The position numbers and the translations under genes were made by a program. Below, in pieces: positions 48,200 through 58,055 of a DNA stretch of 64,000 nucleotides; positions within the stretch are counted from its first letter, which is position 1, and each line of letters opens with the position of its first letter. Source of the stretch: Rhodospirillaceae bacterium LM-1 (GTDB lineage: Bacteria; Pseudomonadota; Alphaproteobacteria; Rhodospirillales; WMHbin7). The stretch is taken from positions 186,803-250,802 of the forward strand of contig CACUVI010000023.1 of NCBI GenBank assembly GCA_902725215.1, given 5' to 3'. The notes beneath the pieces were generated by a model that saw only the letters and a program-made list of their open reading frames with translations, searched no databases and was not told the origin of the DNA.

Positions 48200-50824
48200 A
48201 TGACCGCGATTGTGCCGCCCCAGCCCAAGGCTGGCCCCATCCTTCCCTTGAAGCGCGACAAAAGCACCAAGGCTTCGGTGCTGCTGACCGACAAAATCGC
48301 AGATTGGACGATCACCATCGGCGGTCTGTTCGTCATCCTGGCCGTTGCCGGGATCATGATCTTCCTGGTTCAGGTGGTGGTGCCGCTGTTCACCGGCGCC
48401 GAGTTGAAATCCAGAACCGAATTCACCCTTCCGCCTGCATCCAGGCCTTCGCTGGCCCATCAGATAGACGAATTCCATACTGTTCTGGCCGAGATCGGTT
48501 CCGACGGCGCGGTCAAGCTGTCGCATGTGGGAACCGGCAAAAGTCTGGGCGGGCTTGATCCTCTGTTCGATCAACCTGCCACGGCTTACGGCGCTTCATT
48601 CGATGGCGAGGACATGATTTTCGGTTTTGCCGATGGAACGGTTCGCTTCGCGCGCCTTCGGCTCTCTTCGTTGATCTTGCCCGAATCCGAATTGCCCGCA
48701 AGCCTGACCCAGTTGAACGAACGCGATTCGACGGATGGCAAGATCGTCTATTCAAAAGTTCCCGGACGCCAGATTCGCAAAACCAGTTTTTCCTTTTCCG
48801 CCGAAGAGCCGCAGGCCGTTGCTCCACAGGGTGTTGGCGTCGTCGATATCGATTATCGCGTCGGCGGCACCGACGAACGCCCAGTCAAGGCCTTCGTGGT
48901 CCGCGACACAGATGGCGTGGTGCATCTCAATCTGGCCGAGACGCGCACCAACATGATGACCCAGAAATCGACGACCGATGTGACTGAAGTGTCGCTTCCT
49001 GGCTTGCCGCAGGGATTCATCACCGCCAGCCTGCTGGTCAATGACCGCGGCGATCAGGTTTACGTGGCGGGCGAAGACGGCACGGTCTATCGCTATGACG
49101 CTCGCGACATCCACAGCCCCGTGCTGGCCGAGACCTTCGATTTGGTTTCCGGTCAAGCCAAGCTGACAGGGCTGTCTTATCTGATCGGCGAGCAGTCGTT
49201 GGTGGTGACCGACGACCACGGATCGGTCGATGTGTTCTTCCGCCTGCCCGCCATCGAGAAGGGCGGGAGCGACAATTTCACCTTGGTGAAGACGCACGAG
49301 CTTGAGAAGCAAAAGTCGGCCATCGTCGCCCTGGTGCCCAGCCAGCGCAACAAGATGTTCCTGTCCGCCGACAAGGACGGCCATTTGTGGCTGCGCCATT
49401 CGACCAGCGAACAGACGCTGCTGAAATTGAGTTTGCCCGAAGGATCGGCGCCGCTGGCCGGTCTGACCATGGCGCCCAGGGCCGACGGCGTGCTGGCGAT
49501 TACCGAAGACCGCAAAGCCATTCTGTGGCGCTTCGATGCGCCGCATCCGGAAACGACCTTTGGCTCCTTGTTCGGAAAAGTCTGGTACGAAGGATATGAA
49601 GAGCCTTCTTACACTTGGCAATCATCGTCGGGGACCGACAGTTTCGAGCCGAAGCTGTCGTTGGTGCCGCTGATTTTCGGCACCTTCAAGGCGACGGTCT
49701 ATTCCTTGCTGTTTGCCGTTCCCATCGCGTTGCTGGGCGCCATCTACACCTCGGAATTCGTACATTTCAAAGTGCGCGCCGTCGTCAAGCCGGGCATGGA
49801 GATGATGGCGTCATTGCCCTCGGTGGTGCTGGGTTTCATTGCCGCCCTGGTGCTGGCGCCCATCGTGGAAACTTGGCTGGCCGCCGTGTTCCTGGGATTC
49901 ATCGTGGTGCCGTTGTCCCTTTTGGTGGCGGCGCATCTGTGGCAACTGGTGCCGGGTCCCGTGGTGCGTCGTCTGGGCGGCGTGGCCAAGTTCCTGTTCA
50001 TCTTTGCCGTGCTGGGCATTGGCTTCGAATTGGCCTTCCTGCTCTCCGGCCCCTTCGAGACCTTGTTTTTCGCGGGCGACATGAAGTTGTGGGCCAATGG
50101 CACCATCGGTTCCGACGCTCCCTTCCTGACCTTGATCGTCTGGCCGCTTTCTTACTTTTTGCTCGAAACCGTACTGGCGCGTGTCGAGGAAGCCGGATTG
50201 CTGCGCCTGTCGCCGCAAGGGAACGATTTGAAGGCGGGCATTCAGTCGCTGCTGCGTTGGCTGGGTGTCGCGACCGTTTCTGGACTTTTGGCCTGGGCGC
50301 TGGCGTCTTTGCTGTCGGGTATCGGCGTGGGCGCCAGGGGCGGCGTGATCGACACCTATGTTCAGCGCAACACCCTGATCGTGGGTTTTGCCATGGGGTT
50401 TGCCGTCATTCCGCTGATCTATACCCTGGCCGAGGATGCGTTGAATTCCGTGCCCGAGCATTTGCGGGCCGCTTCGCTGGCTTGCGGCGCCACCCCTTGG
50501 CAGACTGCGATTGCCGTCATCCTGCCTGCCGCCGTCAGCGGCGTGTTCGCTGCCGTCATGGTTGGCATGGGCCGCGCCGTGGGCGAAACCATGATCGTGG
50601 TGATGGCGGCGGGAAACACCGCCTTGATCGATTGGAACATTTTCAACGGCCTGCGGGCGCTGTCGGCCAATATCGCGGTCGAGTTGCCCGAAGCCGTGAA
50701 GGATGACACACTTTACCGGGTGCTGTTCCTGGCGGCTTTGACACTGTTCGCCATGACCTTCGTCGTGAATACGCTGGCCGAGGTGATCCGCCAGCGGTTT
50801 CGCAAGAAGTCGGTGGCGCTATGA
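48200..50824 (+). CDS. pstC: PstC, long-form phosphate ABC transporter permease
   Basis: An 874-residue permease, against about 320 in E. coli. TM1 is at about 37-64. A soluble region follows to about residue 500, probably extracytoplasmic, with repeats resembling beta-propeller blades (for example VYRYDARDIHSPVLAETFDL and DGHLWLRHS). The transport core then begins (FGTFKATVYSLLFAVPIALL) and ends with the coupling loop EDALNSVPEHLRAASLACGA. The ATG at 48200 was chosen because earlier codons cross the hairpin. Long PstC forms also occur in pseudomonads. It overlaps pstA by ATGA. Confidence 0.9.
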   Translation: MTAIVPPQPKAGPILPLKRDKSTKASVLLTDKIADWTITIGGLFVILAVAGIMIFLVQVVVPLFTGAELKSRTEFTLPPASRPSLAHQIDEFHTVLAEIGSDGAVKLSHVGTGKSLGGLDPLFDQPATAYGASFDGEDMIFGFADGTVRFARLRLSSLILPESELPASLTQLNERDSTDGKIVYSKVPGRQIRKTSFSFSAEEPQAVAPQGVGVVDIDYRVGGTDERPVKAFVVRDTDGVVHLNLAETRTNMMTQKSTTDVTEVSLPGLPQGFITASLLVNDRGDQVYVAGEDGTVYRYDARDIHSPVLAETFDLVSGQAKLTGLSYLIGEQSLVVTDDHGSVDVFFRLPAIEKGGSDNFTLVKTHELEKQKSAIVALVPSQRNKMFLSADKDGHLWLRHSTSEQTLLKLSLPEGSAPLAGLTMAPRADGVLAITEDRKAILWRFDAPHPETTFGSLFGKVWYEGYEEPSYTWQSSSGTDSFEPKLSLVPLIFGTFKATVYSLLFAVPIALLGAIYTSEFVHFKVRAVVKPGMEMMASLPSVVLGFIAALVLAPIVETWLAAVFLGFIVVPLSLLVAAHLWQLVPGPVVRRLGGVAKFLFIFAVLGIGFELAFLLSGPFETLFFAGDMKLWANGTIGSDAPFLTLIVWPLSYFLLETVLARVEEAGLLRLSPQGNDLKAGIQSLLRWLGVATVSGLLAWALASLLSGIGVGARGGVIDTYVQRNTLIVGFAMGFAVIPLIYTLAEDALNSVPEHLRAASLACGATPWQTAIAVILPAAVSGVFAAVMVGMGRAVGETMIVVMAAGNTALIDWNIFNGLRALSANIAVELPEAVKDDTLYRVLFLAALTLFAMTFVVNTLAEVIRQRFRKKSVAL

Positions 50825-52566
50825 ACCCGGGCGATATGTTGGAGGCCGTTGCCGTGAAACCAGTTACCCGCGTCAGCCAGACCAGACGTTCCTATGAATC
50901 CTCGCTGACCGCCAGGGGCGAACCCTTCCTGTGGGGATTCGGCGGCGCCTTGGCTTTTGGCGTTTTGCTGGTGGTGGGCTTTCTGGTCCTGGTGACCTGG
51001 AACGGCATTACCACTTTTTGGCCCAAGCCCATCCATGTCGTTACCTTGAACTCGGGCGATCTGGTGGCGGGCGAACCCACGCGTAGCGAACCCTTCAAGG
51101 TCGGGCCAGAGCGGTTGACCAGCCTTAGCGAGGCCGCCAAGGCAAAAATCGCCAAGGATGATGGTTTCGCCCATCGCGTTCTTCTGCGCACCGGAAATTT
51201 TGACTTGTACAACGACGACTTCCGCTGGGTCGAAGACTACAAGATCGAGAAGACGGAAATGCCCGTCGGCATGTTCTTCATCGAACGTCAGGAATGGGGT
51301 GCTTTCGTTGGCGGCATCAAGGCGCTGAACCGCAACGGCGCGACAATCACCGGCGACGAGTTGACGCTTGACCTGCTGCACAAAGAGCACGAGGCGGCGC
51401 GTCGTCGTTTCGAAGCCATTCACGACATCGAGAGGGGCGCCATCGGCGACGTCAATTACGAGTTGAATCAGGAGCGGCTGAAAATTCGCAAGGCGGTTCT
51501 GAAATATGGCGACAATGCGCCCGAGGTCAAGGCCGTCGAGGCTGAGGTTGAGAAACATGCCTCCGTCCTTAAGGGGCGTTTCGATGTCTTGGCCGCCAAG
51601 GCTCAAGAGATCAAGGACGAGGACGCCAAAGTCCAGGCCGTTCTGGCCGATATCAACGGAACGGAAAAGGTCATGCCCTTGTCGCTGATCGTCCGCTTCT
51701 ACCCGGCCAATGAATTGTCGGCGCTGGGCAAGGTTGGCATCTATCTGTCTCGCTGGGCCGAATTCCTGACCGACGACCCGCGCGAGGCCAATACCGAAGG
51801 CGGCGTGTTGCCCGCCATTTTCGGCACTTTCGTCATGACGCTGCTGATGGTGGTGGTGGTGGCTCCCTTTGGCGTGTTGACCGCGCTTTATCTGCGCGAA
51901 TACGCCAAGCAGGGCCGCTTGGTGTCGATCGTGCGAATCTCGGTCAACAACTTGGCTGGCGTACCTTCGATCGTTTATGGCGTGTTCGGACTTGGCTTCT
52001 TCGCCTATATCGTGGGCGGTGGAATTGACGCACTTTTCTATCCCGAGCGTCTGCCCAATCCCACTTTCGGCACCGGCGGTCTTCTCTGGTCGTCGCTGAC
52101 CCTAGCACTTCTGACCGTTCCGGTGGTGATCGTGGCCACCGAGGAAGCCTTGGCCGCCGTTCCCAAATCAATGCGCGAAGGGTCGCTGGCTTGCGGCGCT
52201 TCCAAATGGCAGACCATCAAGAACATCGTTCTGCCCCGCGCGATGCCCGGCATCATGACCGGCCTTATTCTGGCCATGGCCCGGGGAGCGGGCGAAGTGG
52301 CTCCCTTGATGCTGGTCGGCGTGGTGAAACTGGCGCCCGAGCTGCCGATCGACGGTTTCTGGCCCTTCATCCACCTGGAGCGCAGCTTCATGCATCTGGG
52401 CTTTCACATCTTCGATGTGGGATTCCAATCGCGCAATTCCGAAGCAGGCAAGCCCATGGTGTTCGTGACCACCCTTTTGCTGATTGCCCTGATTGCGGTG
52501 ATGAATGCCAGCGCCGTGGTCATTCGCAATCGGCTGAAGCGTAAATTCATGGTTGGCCATTTCTAG
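50821..52566 (+). CDS. pstA: PstA, long-form phosphate ABC transporter permease
   Basis: A 581-residue permease, about twice the usual length. TM1 lies near 38-62. A soluble insertion (about 65-320) includes a coiled-coil stretch near 180-275 ([38 protein letters not shown]). The permease core starts near 335 ([20 protein letters not shown]) and has the coupling loop [20 protein letters not shown]. The insertion presumably faces the same side as that of PstC. It overlaps pstC by ATGA, and pstB follows after 20 bases. Confidence 0.9.
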   Translation: MNPGDMLEAVAVKPVTRVSQTRRSYESSLTARGEPFLWGFGGALAFGVLLVVGFLVLVTWNGITTFWPKPIHVVTLNSGDLVAGEPTRSEPFKVGPERLTSLSEAAKAKIAKDDGFAHRVLLRTGNFDLYNDDFRWVEDYKIEKTEMPVGMFFIERQEWGAFVGGIKALNRNGATITGDELTLDLLHKEHEAARRRFEAIHDIERGAIGDVNYELNQERLKIRKAVLKYGDNAPEVKAVEAEVEKHASVLKGRFDVLAAKAQEIKDEDAKVQAVLADINGTEKVMPLSLIVRFYPANELSALGKVGIYLSRWAEFLTDDPREANTEGGVLPAIFGTFVMTLLMVVVVAPFGVLTALYLREYAKQGRLVSIVRISVNNLAGVPSIVYGVFGLGFFAYIVGGGIDALFYPERLPNPTFGTGGLLWSSLTLALLTVPVVIVATEEALAAVPKSMREGSLACGASKWQTIKNIVLPRAMPGIMTGLILAMARGAGEVAPLMLVGVVKLAPELPIDGFWPFIHLERSFMHLGFHIFDVGFQSRNSEAGKPMVFVTTLLLIALIAVMNASAVVIRNRLKRKFMVGHF

Positions 52567-52586
52567 GCCAGGGAGACAGGAAGATT

Positions 52587-53414
52587 ATGAACGCCATCGC
52601 CAAAAGCAATGCCGAGACCGAATTCGAAAGCACGGTCTATCACGTAACGCCCAGCCCGGATGGCCCGGTGATCGAGATCGATGATTTCAATCTGTGGTAC
52701 GGCGCCGCGCAGGCCCTGTTCAACGTCGTCATGAATATCGAAAAGGGGCTGGTGACGGCTTTGATCGGCCCATCGGGTTGCGGCAAATCGACGCTGTTGC
52801 GCTCGCTCAACCGCATGAATGACCTGATCGAGAATTTGACCATCGGCGGCGGCATGAAGCTGGAAGGCCTGCCCATCTACGGACCCAAGGTCGATGTGAT
52901 CGGCTTGCGCAAGCGCATGGGCATGGTTTTCCAAAAGCCCAATCCCTTTCCCAAGTCGATCTTCGAGAACGTGATCTATCCGCTGCGCGTCGACGGCGTG
53001 CGCGACGGAACGGTTTTGGCCGAAGCCTGCGAGCGCGCGCTTAAGGGGTCGGCGCTGTGGGACGAGGTGAAGGATCGCCTGGACGACAACGCGCTTGGCC
53101 TGTCGGGCGGCCAGCAGCAGCGCTTGTGCATCGCCAGGGCGATTGCCTCCGATCCCGAAGTCTTACTGATGGACGAACCCTGTTCGGCGCTTGATCCCAT
53201 CGCCACCTCGAAGATCGAGGAACTGATCGACGAGTTGAAGGGCCATTACACCATCGTCATCGTCACCCACAACATGCAGCAGGCGGCGCGCGTGTCGCAG
53301 AACACCGCCTTCATGTATCTGGGCCGATTGATCGAATATGGCGACACCGAGGAAATCTTCACCTCGCCCAAGCTGTCGCGCACCCAAGATTACGTTACCG
53401 GCCGCTTCGGCTGA
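52587..53414 (+). CDS. pstB: PstB, phosphate ABC transporter ATPase
   Basis: A 275-residue ATPase. The Walker [21 protein letters not shown]-loop [13 protein letters not shown], signature [14 protein letters not shown], Walker [13 protein letters not shown] and H-loop [12 protein letters not shown] are all typical of PstB, as is the C-terminal [13 protein letters not shown]. It energises PstCA and takes part with PhoU in repressing the Pho response when phosphate is ample. Start ATG 52587 follows AGGAAG. Confidence 0.97.
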   Translation: MNAIAKSNAETEFESTVYHVTPSPDGPVIEIDDFNLWYGAAQALFNVVMNIEKGLVTALIGPSGCGKSTLLRSLNRMNDLIENLTIGGGMKLEGLPIYGPKVDVIGLRKRMGMVFQKPNPFPKSIFENVIYPLRVDGVRDGTVLAEACERALKGSALWDEVKDRLDDNALGLSGGQQQRLCIARAIASDPEVLLMDEPCSALDPIATSKIEELIDELKGHYTIVIVTHNMQQAARVSQNTAFMYLGRLIEYGDTEEIFTSPKLSRTQDYVTGRFG

Positions 53415-53427
53415 AAAGGAAAAGACC

Positions 53428-54144
53428 ATGGTTTCCGAACACAGCATCAAGTCCTACGACGAAGAACTGGAGCATCTTTCCAAGGCTATCGCCCAGATGG
53501 GCGGTTTGGCCGAAGGACAGCTCTCCAGCGCCATTCAGTCCGTCGCCAAGCGAGACAGCGATCTGGCTTCGCGCGTCGTCAGCACCGACAGCAAGGTTGA
53601 CGAACTGGAACAGGAAGTCGATGCGTTGTCGCTTCGCATGCTGGCTTTGCGCCAGCCGGTGGCGGTCGATCTTCGGGCCATCGTCTCCTCGATCAAGATC
53701 GCCAGCGATATCGAGCGCATCGCGGATTATTCGGCCAACGTTGCCAAGCGCGCCCTGGTCTTGAATTCCATGCCGCCGGTCAAGCCGGTGTCGGCGGTGC
53801 CGCGCATGGGCCGCTTGGTTCAGGAAATCTTCAAGGAAGTTCTTGACGCGCTTATCGAGCGCGACGCCGACAAGGCGCTGGAAGTCTGGAAGCGCGACGA
53901 AGAAGTTGATGACATGTACACCAGCATCTTTCGCGAACTGATCACCTATATGATGGAAGATCCGAGAACCATCACCGCTTGCACGCATCTTCTTTTCATC
54001 GCCAAGAACATCGAGCGCATCGGCGACCACGCCACCAACATTGCGGAACTGATCTATTTCCTGGTGCACGGCAAGCCCTTGAAGGGCGCGCGTCCCAAGA
54101 AGGACACGACCACGACACATGATTTCTCGAGCGAGGAAACATGA
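53428..54144 (+). CDS. phoU: PhoU, phosphate signalling protein
   Basis: A 238-residue helical protein with the two PhoU repeats. Metal-binding-type segments DLRAIVSSIKIASDIERIAD (first repeat) and LLFIAKNIERIGDHATNIAE (second) are the family hallmarks. PhoU transmits the PstB state to the PhoR kinase. The ATG at 53428 follows AAAAGGAAAAG, and the stop overlaps phoB by ATGA. The partner kinase PhoR is not in this window. Confidence 0.95.
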   Translation: MVSEHSIKSYDEELEHLSKAIAQMGGLAEGQLSSAIQSVAKRDSDLASRVVSTDSKVDELEQEVDALSLRMLALRQPVAVDLRAIVSSIKIASDIERIADYSANVAKRALVLNSMPPVKPVSAVPRMGRLVQEIFKEVLDALIERDADKALEVWKRDEEVDDMYTSIFRELITYMMEDPRTITACTHLLFIAKNIERIGDHATNIAELIYFLVHGKPLKGARPKKDTTTTHDFSSEET

Positions 54145-54833
54145 AACCACAAATCCTGGTTGTCGAAGATGAAGCCTCGTTGGTAACGCTGTTGCGTTAC
54201 AACCTGGAGAAGGAAGGCTATCAGGTTACCGAAGCGGGCGATGGCGACGAAGCCATCATGCTGATCAACGAGCGCAAGCCCGATCTGGTTCTGTTGGACT
54301 GGATGCTGCCGGTGCTGTCGGGCATCGAGGTTTGCCGTCAGATTAGGCGCAAGCCGGAAACCCGCGACCTGCCTGTGATCATGTTGACAGCCCGGGGCGA
54401 GGAAGGCGACAAAGTGCGCGGCCTCAATACTGGCGCCGACGATTACATTACCAAACCATTCTCGGTCCCCGAGCTTCTTGCTCGCATTCGCACGGCGCTC
54501 AGGCGCCAGCAGCCGGCGCCAGCCAAGGGCCAGCTGACCTATTCCGATCTCACGATCGATCTGGCGGGGCACCGCGTCAGCCGCAATGGCCGCTTCATTC
54601 ACCTTGGCCCTACTGAATTTCGACTGCTTCAATTCCTGATGCAGCATCCGGCCAGCGTCTTTTCGCGCGAGGCGCTTTTGAACGCCGTCTGGGGCCACGA
54701 TATCCATGTGGAACCAAGAACGGTCGATGTGCATATCCGCCGCCTGCGCAAGGCGATCAACGCGGAAGGCGAGATCGATCTGATCCGCACAGTGCGCGCC
54801 GCCGGTTACGCGCTCGATACTGAGCCGGTCTGA
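54141..54833 (+). CDS. phoB: PhoB, response regulator of the phosphate regulon
   Basis: A 230-residue OmpR-class regulator. The receiver has the acidic pair near 10 (VVEDEASL), the phospho-acceptor aspartate in LVLLDWMLPVLSG near 54 and K in YITKPFSVPELLARI near 106. The winged-helix domain ends with VDVHIRRLRKAINAEG and TVRAAGYALD. It should bind the Pho box at 47005. It is coupled to phoU by ATGA and to phnN by TGATG, so regulator and transporter share a transcript and can auto-amplify. Confidence 0.95.
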   Translation: MKPQILVVEDEASLVTLLRYNLEKEGYQVTEAGDGDEAIMLINERKPDLVLLDWMLPVLSGIEVCRQIRRKPETRDLPVIMLTARGEEGDKVRGLNTGADDYITKPFSVPELLARIRTALRRQQPAPAKGQLTYSDLTIDLAGHRVSRNGRFIHLGPTEFRLLQFLMQHPASVFSREALLNAVWGHDIHVEPRTVDVHIRRLRKAINAEGEIDLIRTVRAAGYALDTEPV

Positions 54834-55390
54834 TGAATGGCCTTGCCGGAACCCTGGTTCTGGTCGTCGGCCCATCGGGAGCGGGCAAGGACAGCGTGAT
54901 TGACGAAGCGCGCAAGCGGCTGATCGGCAATGGCCGTTATGTGTTCGCTGTGCGGTCGATTACCCGTCCCGCCGATGCCGGGGGCGAGTTTCATGAATCA
55001 TTGACCGAGAATCAATTCGAAGCGCGCAGGCAGGCGGGCGGCTTCCTGCTGTCGTGGCAGGCGCATGGCCTGTCTTACGGTATTCCCGCCGCCTATATGC
55101 AAAAATTGGAGCAGGGATGCATCGTGATCGCCAACGTCTCCCGCCTGTCGATCGACGAGGCGCGAGCGAAATGCCCTGGCCGCGTGCGCGTCGTGGCCGT
55201 CACCGCTCCCAGGGATGTGCTGGCCGAGCGTTTGGCCCGTCGTGGGCGCGAAAGCCAAGATGAAATCCGCGAGCGTCTGGCCCGCACGCCGCCCTTTATC
55301 GTGGATGGCCCTGGCGTTTGGGAATTGAAGAACGATGGCCCCTTGAAGGAAGCGGGCAACGCCTTCGCGGATTTCCTCGAGCAGCTTTGA
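54833..55390 (+). CDS. phnN: Ribose 1,5-bisphosphate phosphokinase PhnN
   Basis: A 185-residue guanylate-kinase-like P-loop enzyme. Walker A is VVGPSGAGKDSVIDEAR near 13, and the PhnN signatures FAVRSITRPADAGGEFHESL and SWQAHGLSYGIP follow. It converts ribose 1,5-bisphosphate to PRPP in the carbon-phosphorus lyase pathway. No other phn lyase genes are present here; it may be used as a stand-alone PRPP supply induced by phosphate starvation. Start ATG overlaps the phoB stop as TGATG. Confidence 0.9.
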   Translation: MNGLAGTLVLVVGPSGAGKDSVIDEARKRLIGNGRYVFAVRSITRPADAGGEFHESLTENQFEARRQAGGFLLSWQAHGLSYGIPAAYMQKLEQGCIVIANVSRLSIDEARAKCPGRVRVVAVTAPRDVLAERLARRGRESQDEIRERLARTPPFIVDGPGVWELKNDGPLKEAGNAFADFLEQL

Positions 55391-55471
55391 CAGCAAAATT
55401 TCCCAAACTCGTCACACTTCCGTTCTGAGAAGGCGATTATCTTGCGCCCAAAATCATCTGGGGTGCATGGC

Positions 55472-55657
55472 ATGAGAGAAAGTCTGGCCTATCCGCTTTC
55501 CTGGCCCAAGGAAGCCGTCGTCACTATCCGCTCCATTCTGTTGGATATGGACAAGCCCATGCTGGCGGGTTGGCCGGTTTCCCTTTCGGCCCCCCTTGCC
55601 GGTTCGGATCAATCGCTGCCCGCCAAGGTCAAGTTGAGTGGCCCGCCATTGTCTTGA
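55472..55657 (+). CDS. Hypothetical small protein, weak support
   Basis: A possible 61-residue protein (MRESLAYPLSWPKEAVVTIR at its start), with mostly G/C third positions like real genes here. It lacks a good ribosome site, has no recognised motif, and ends 11 bases before the end of the convergent apt reading. The rest of the 55391-55667 gap shows nothing else. Confidence 0.25.
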   Translation: MRESLAYPLSWPKEAVVTIRSILLDMDKPMLAGWPVSLSAPLAGSDQSLPAKVKLSGPPLS

Positions 55658-55667
55658 ACGCTTTTCG

Positions 55668-56182
55668 TCAGCTGTCGTACTGAACCAGCGAGACGAAGGG
55701 CACGTCCAACTTGTCGCGACCGTTCAGGAAGGTCAGTTCGATGATGCAGGCGGCGCCCACGACATCGCGCCCACTTTGCGCAGCAGGTTGATGGTGGCGT
55801 TCAAGGTGCCGCCGGTGGCCAACAGATCGTCCAGCACCACGACGCGGCTGCCCTTGGGGATCATGCCTTCTTGAACTTCGATGACGTCGGTGCCGTATTC
55901 CAGCGCATATTCGTGGCTGACCGTGGCGCCGGGCAATTTGCCCTTCTTGCGGGCCATCACGAAACCGCAGCCCAGCTTGAGCGCCAAGGGGGCGGCGGCC
56001 AGGAAACCCCTGGATTCAATGCCGCACAACACATCGGGATGGAAGGCGCGGACCTTGTTGGCCAAACGGCCCACGGTCACCTGCCAAGCATCGGCATGGG
56101 CCAGAAGTGTGGCGATGTCATAGAACAGAATGCCGGGCTTGGGAAAATCGGGGATGCTGCGGATGTGGGATTTGATGTCCAT
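55668..56182 (-). pseudogene. apt: Adenine phosphoribosyltransferase with a 1-base frameshift
   Basis: The frame from ATG 56182 encodes a normal APRT N-terminus ([20 protein letters not shown]), [20 protein letters not shown], and the PRPP motif [13 protein letters not shown]. After LLRKVGA near 55766 it runs out of frame and stops at 55733 as a 149-residue product. Shifting by one base restores [20 protein letters not shown] and the usual ending LVQYDS with a stop at 55668-55670. One base appears lost near 55762-55770. It is either a real truncation or a sequencing error. The enzyme salvages adenine with PRPP to AMP. Confidence 0.85.
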
Positions 56183-56379
56183 GGGTCCGGAATTCCTGAA
56201 AAAGTGGCGTCTTTCCAGGTTATAGCAAGTCTTGATCGCCATTGAAACAATCACAAGGCTGGAAAGGGCAAAAAGTGGAGGCGGTCCAGGCGCGGCTCGG
56301 CTATGATCCTGGCCGCAGGACCCGACGCCTTTGGGGGTGGGTTCGTGTGTGATGACGACACCTAAAGACGAGGACGGAC

Positions 56380-57384
56380 ATGCCGCCGCGTTTTGGACAG
56401 CTGGTCATATTCACCTTTGCGATCCTGGCTGCGCTGGCCTCGCCGCTTCGGGCGCAGAATGCTGCGCCGTCGGCGGCTGCTCCCTTGAAAAACTTGATCA
56501 TGGGAACCGGCGGGGTGGTTGGTTTTTACTATCCCGTGGGCGGAGCCATCTGCCGGGTGGTCAACGCCCTGCGCACCCGCAACGGTTATCGTTGTCTGGT
56601 CGAAAGCACGACGGGGTCCCTTCACAATCTGAATGCTCTGCGTACCGGCGATCTTGACTTGGCGATGGTTCAGTCCGGCTGGGCCTATCAGGCGGTCAGG
56701 GGGGTGGGCGCCTTCGCGGTCGAGGGGGCGGGAAGCGACCTGCGCGCCCTGATGGCCCTGCACGGCGAACCGCTGACCATGCTGGTCCGCAAGGATAGCG
56801 GCATTTCGTCGGTTGCGGACATGAAGCGGCGCAAGATCAATCTAGGCCGCAAGGGAACCGCTCAACGTCAATTGACAGAAGCCCTGTTCGACGCCATGGG
56901 CTGGACTCTGGCCGATTTTCCCCAGGCGGTCGAACTGGAAGCCGATGACCAGATCGCCGCCCTCTGTTCGGGCAAGATCGAGGCCGCGGCCTATGTCATC
57001 GCCCATCCCATCGCCGTGGTCGAAGAGGCGATGACCCGCTGCAACGCGCGTTTGCTCGAGATCGACGCCAAGACAGTGCAGAAAGTGCATGCCGCCTATC
57101 CGTTCCTGGCGCCGATGTCGATCCCCGGCGGGCTTTACGAAGGTCAGGCCAAGCCGGTTCAAACCTTTGGCATGCGCGCGCTGCTGATCACCTCGTCGCG
57201 CCTGCCTTCCGCTGCCGCCGAAGCCATCGTTTCCGGCGTGGTAGGAAATTTCGAGCGCTTCCAGCGTTTGCATCCTGCCCTGGAACTGCTGCGCCCCGAC
57301 ATGTTGCAAGACAGCGAACCGGTCATTCCCCTGCATGACGGCGCCAAGCGGGCCTATCGCGACAAGAAGTTGCTGGGACGCTAA
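56380..57384 (+). CDS. TAXI family TRAP transporter solute-binding protein
   Basis: A 334-residue periplasmic protein with a signal peptide (1-25, ending LRAQ). The TAXI fold is shown by [20 protein letters not shown] near 41, [20 protein letters not shown] near 77 and [20 protein letters not shown] near 150. TAXI proteins bind glutamate-like or other carboxylates for TRAP permeases, but no dctM/dctQ genes are adjacent. A standalone binding or sensing role is therefore possible. It is convergent with the cytochrome gene. Confidence 0.88.
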   Translation: MPPRFGQLVIFTFAILAALASPLRAQNAAPSAAAPLKNLIMGTGGVVGFYYPVGGAICRVVNALRTRNGYRCLVESTTGSLHNLNALRTGDLDLAMVQSGWAYQAVRGVGAFAVEGAGSDLRALMALHGEPLTMLVRKDSGISSVADMKRRKINLGRKGTAQRQLTEALFDAMGWTLADFPQAVELEADDQIAALCSGKIEAAAYVIAHPIAVVEEAMTRCNARLLEIDAKTVQKVHAAYPFLAPMSIPGGLYEGQAKPVQTFGMRALLITSSRLPSAAAEAIVSGVVGNFERFQRLHPALELLRPDMLQDSEPVIPLHDGAKRAYRDKKLLGR

Positions 57385-57398
57385 AGCAATAACGAAAA

Positions 57399-57421
57399 CC
57401 GCCGCCCTTGGGGGGCGGCGG
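57399..57421 (-). terminator. Rho-independent terminator of the cytochrome c gene
   Basis: CCGCCGCCC (57399-57407) pairs with GGGCGGCGG (57413-57421). On the minus strand the stem is followed by TTTTCGTT. It may work in both directions between the two convergent genes. Confidence 0.75.
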
Positions 57422-57451
57422 CGTCCTGTTCAATTCCCGTTAGGGAAGCGA

Positions 57452-57892
57452 TTACTTGCAGTCCGGATTGCTCTTGAGAGCGGTCAGGAAAGCGGCAACC
57501 TGCTTGGCCTTGCCTTCGTCGGCCAGCTTGTAATTCATGCCGTGCTTCATCTTGGAGCCGTTCACCTTCTCTAGGAAGACCGACGGGTCCTTGACGTATT
57601 CGATGACCTTGGCTTCGTCCCAGGTGACCTTGCCCTTGGCGGCCTTCATGGCGTCGGAATAACGGGGGAAGTCTTCCAGCGTGCCAACGGGGCGGCCAAT
57701 CACGGTGTGAAGGTTGGGACCCATGGCGCCCGACTTCTTGCCGGCTTCGAACGTGTGGCAAGCGGGGGCGCAAGCCTTAGCAACTTTCTGACCCTCGGCG
57801 GCGTCGCCGCTCAGGCTGCAGGCCGCCTGGGCAAGACCTGGTGCCACGGCCAGAACGGCGGCCATGGCCGTTCCCAGAACGATCTTCCTCAT
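57452..57892 (-). CDS. Cytochrome c2/c550-like protein with CX3CH haem motif
   Basis: A 146-residue protein with a signal peptide (1-23, MRKIVLGTAMAAVLAVAPGL). The mature part is class I cytochrome c: haem site followed by TFEAG, then GPNLHTVIGRPVGTLEDFP, and a sixth-ligand methionine in NGSKMKHGMNYKL. The haem motif reads KACAPACHTF, so three residues separate the cysteines instead of two. Such proteins shuttle electrons in the periplasm. ATG 57892 follows GGGAGAAG. A terminator follows the gene. Confidence 0.88.
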   Translation of the reverse strand: MRKIVLGTAMAAVLAVAPGLAQAACSLSGDAAEGQKVAKACAPACHTFEAGKKSGAMGPNLHTVIGRPVGTLEDFPRYSDAMKAAKGKVTWDEAKVIEYVKDPSVFLEKVNGSKMKHGMNYKLADEGKAKQVAAFLTALKSNPDCK

Positions 57893-58055
57893 AGTTACTT
57901 CTCCCGCTGTTGAAATGGGTGGTTTAATCGGGAAGGGATTATCGATCAACATATTGACAGGCGCAAGGCCTATTAGGCTGGCCGAATGGCCCTTTCCGAT
58001 GGTGATCAATAGACCATAACATCATGGCGGGCTTAAGGCGGGTTGAGGGAGAAAT

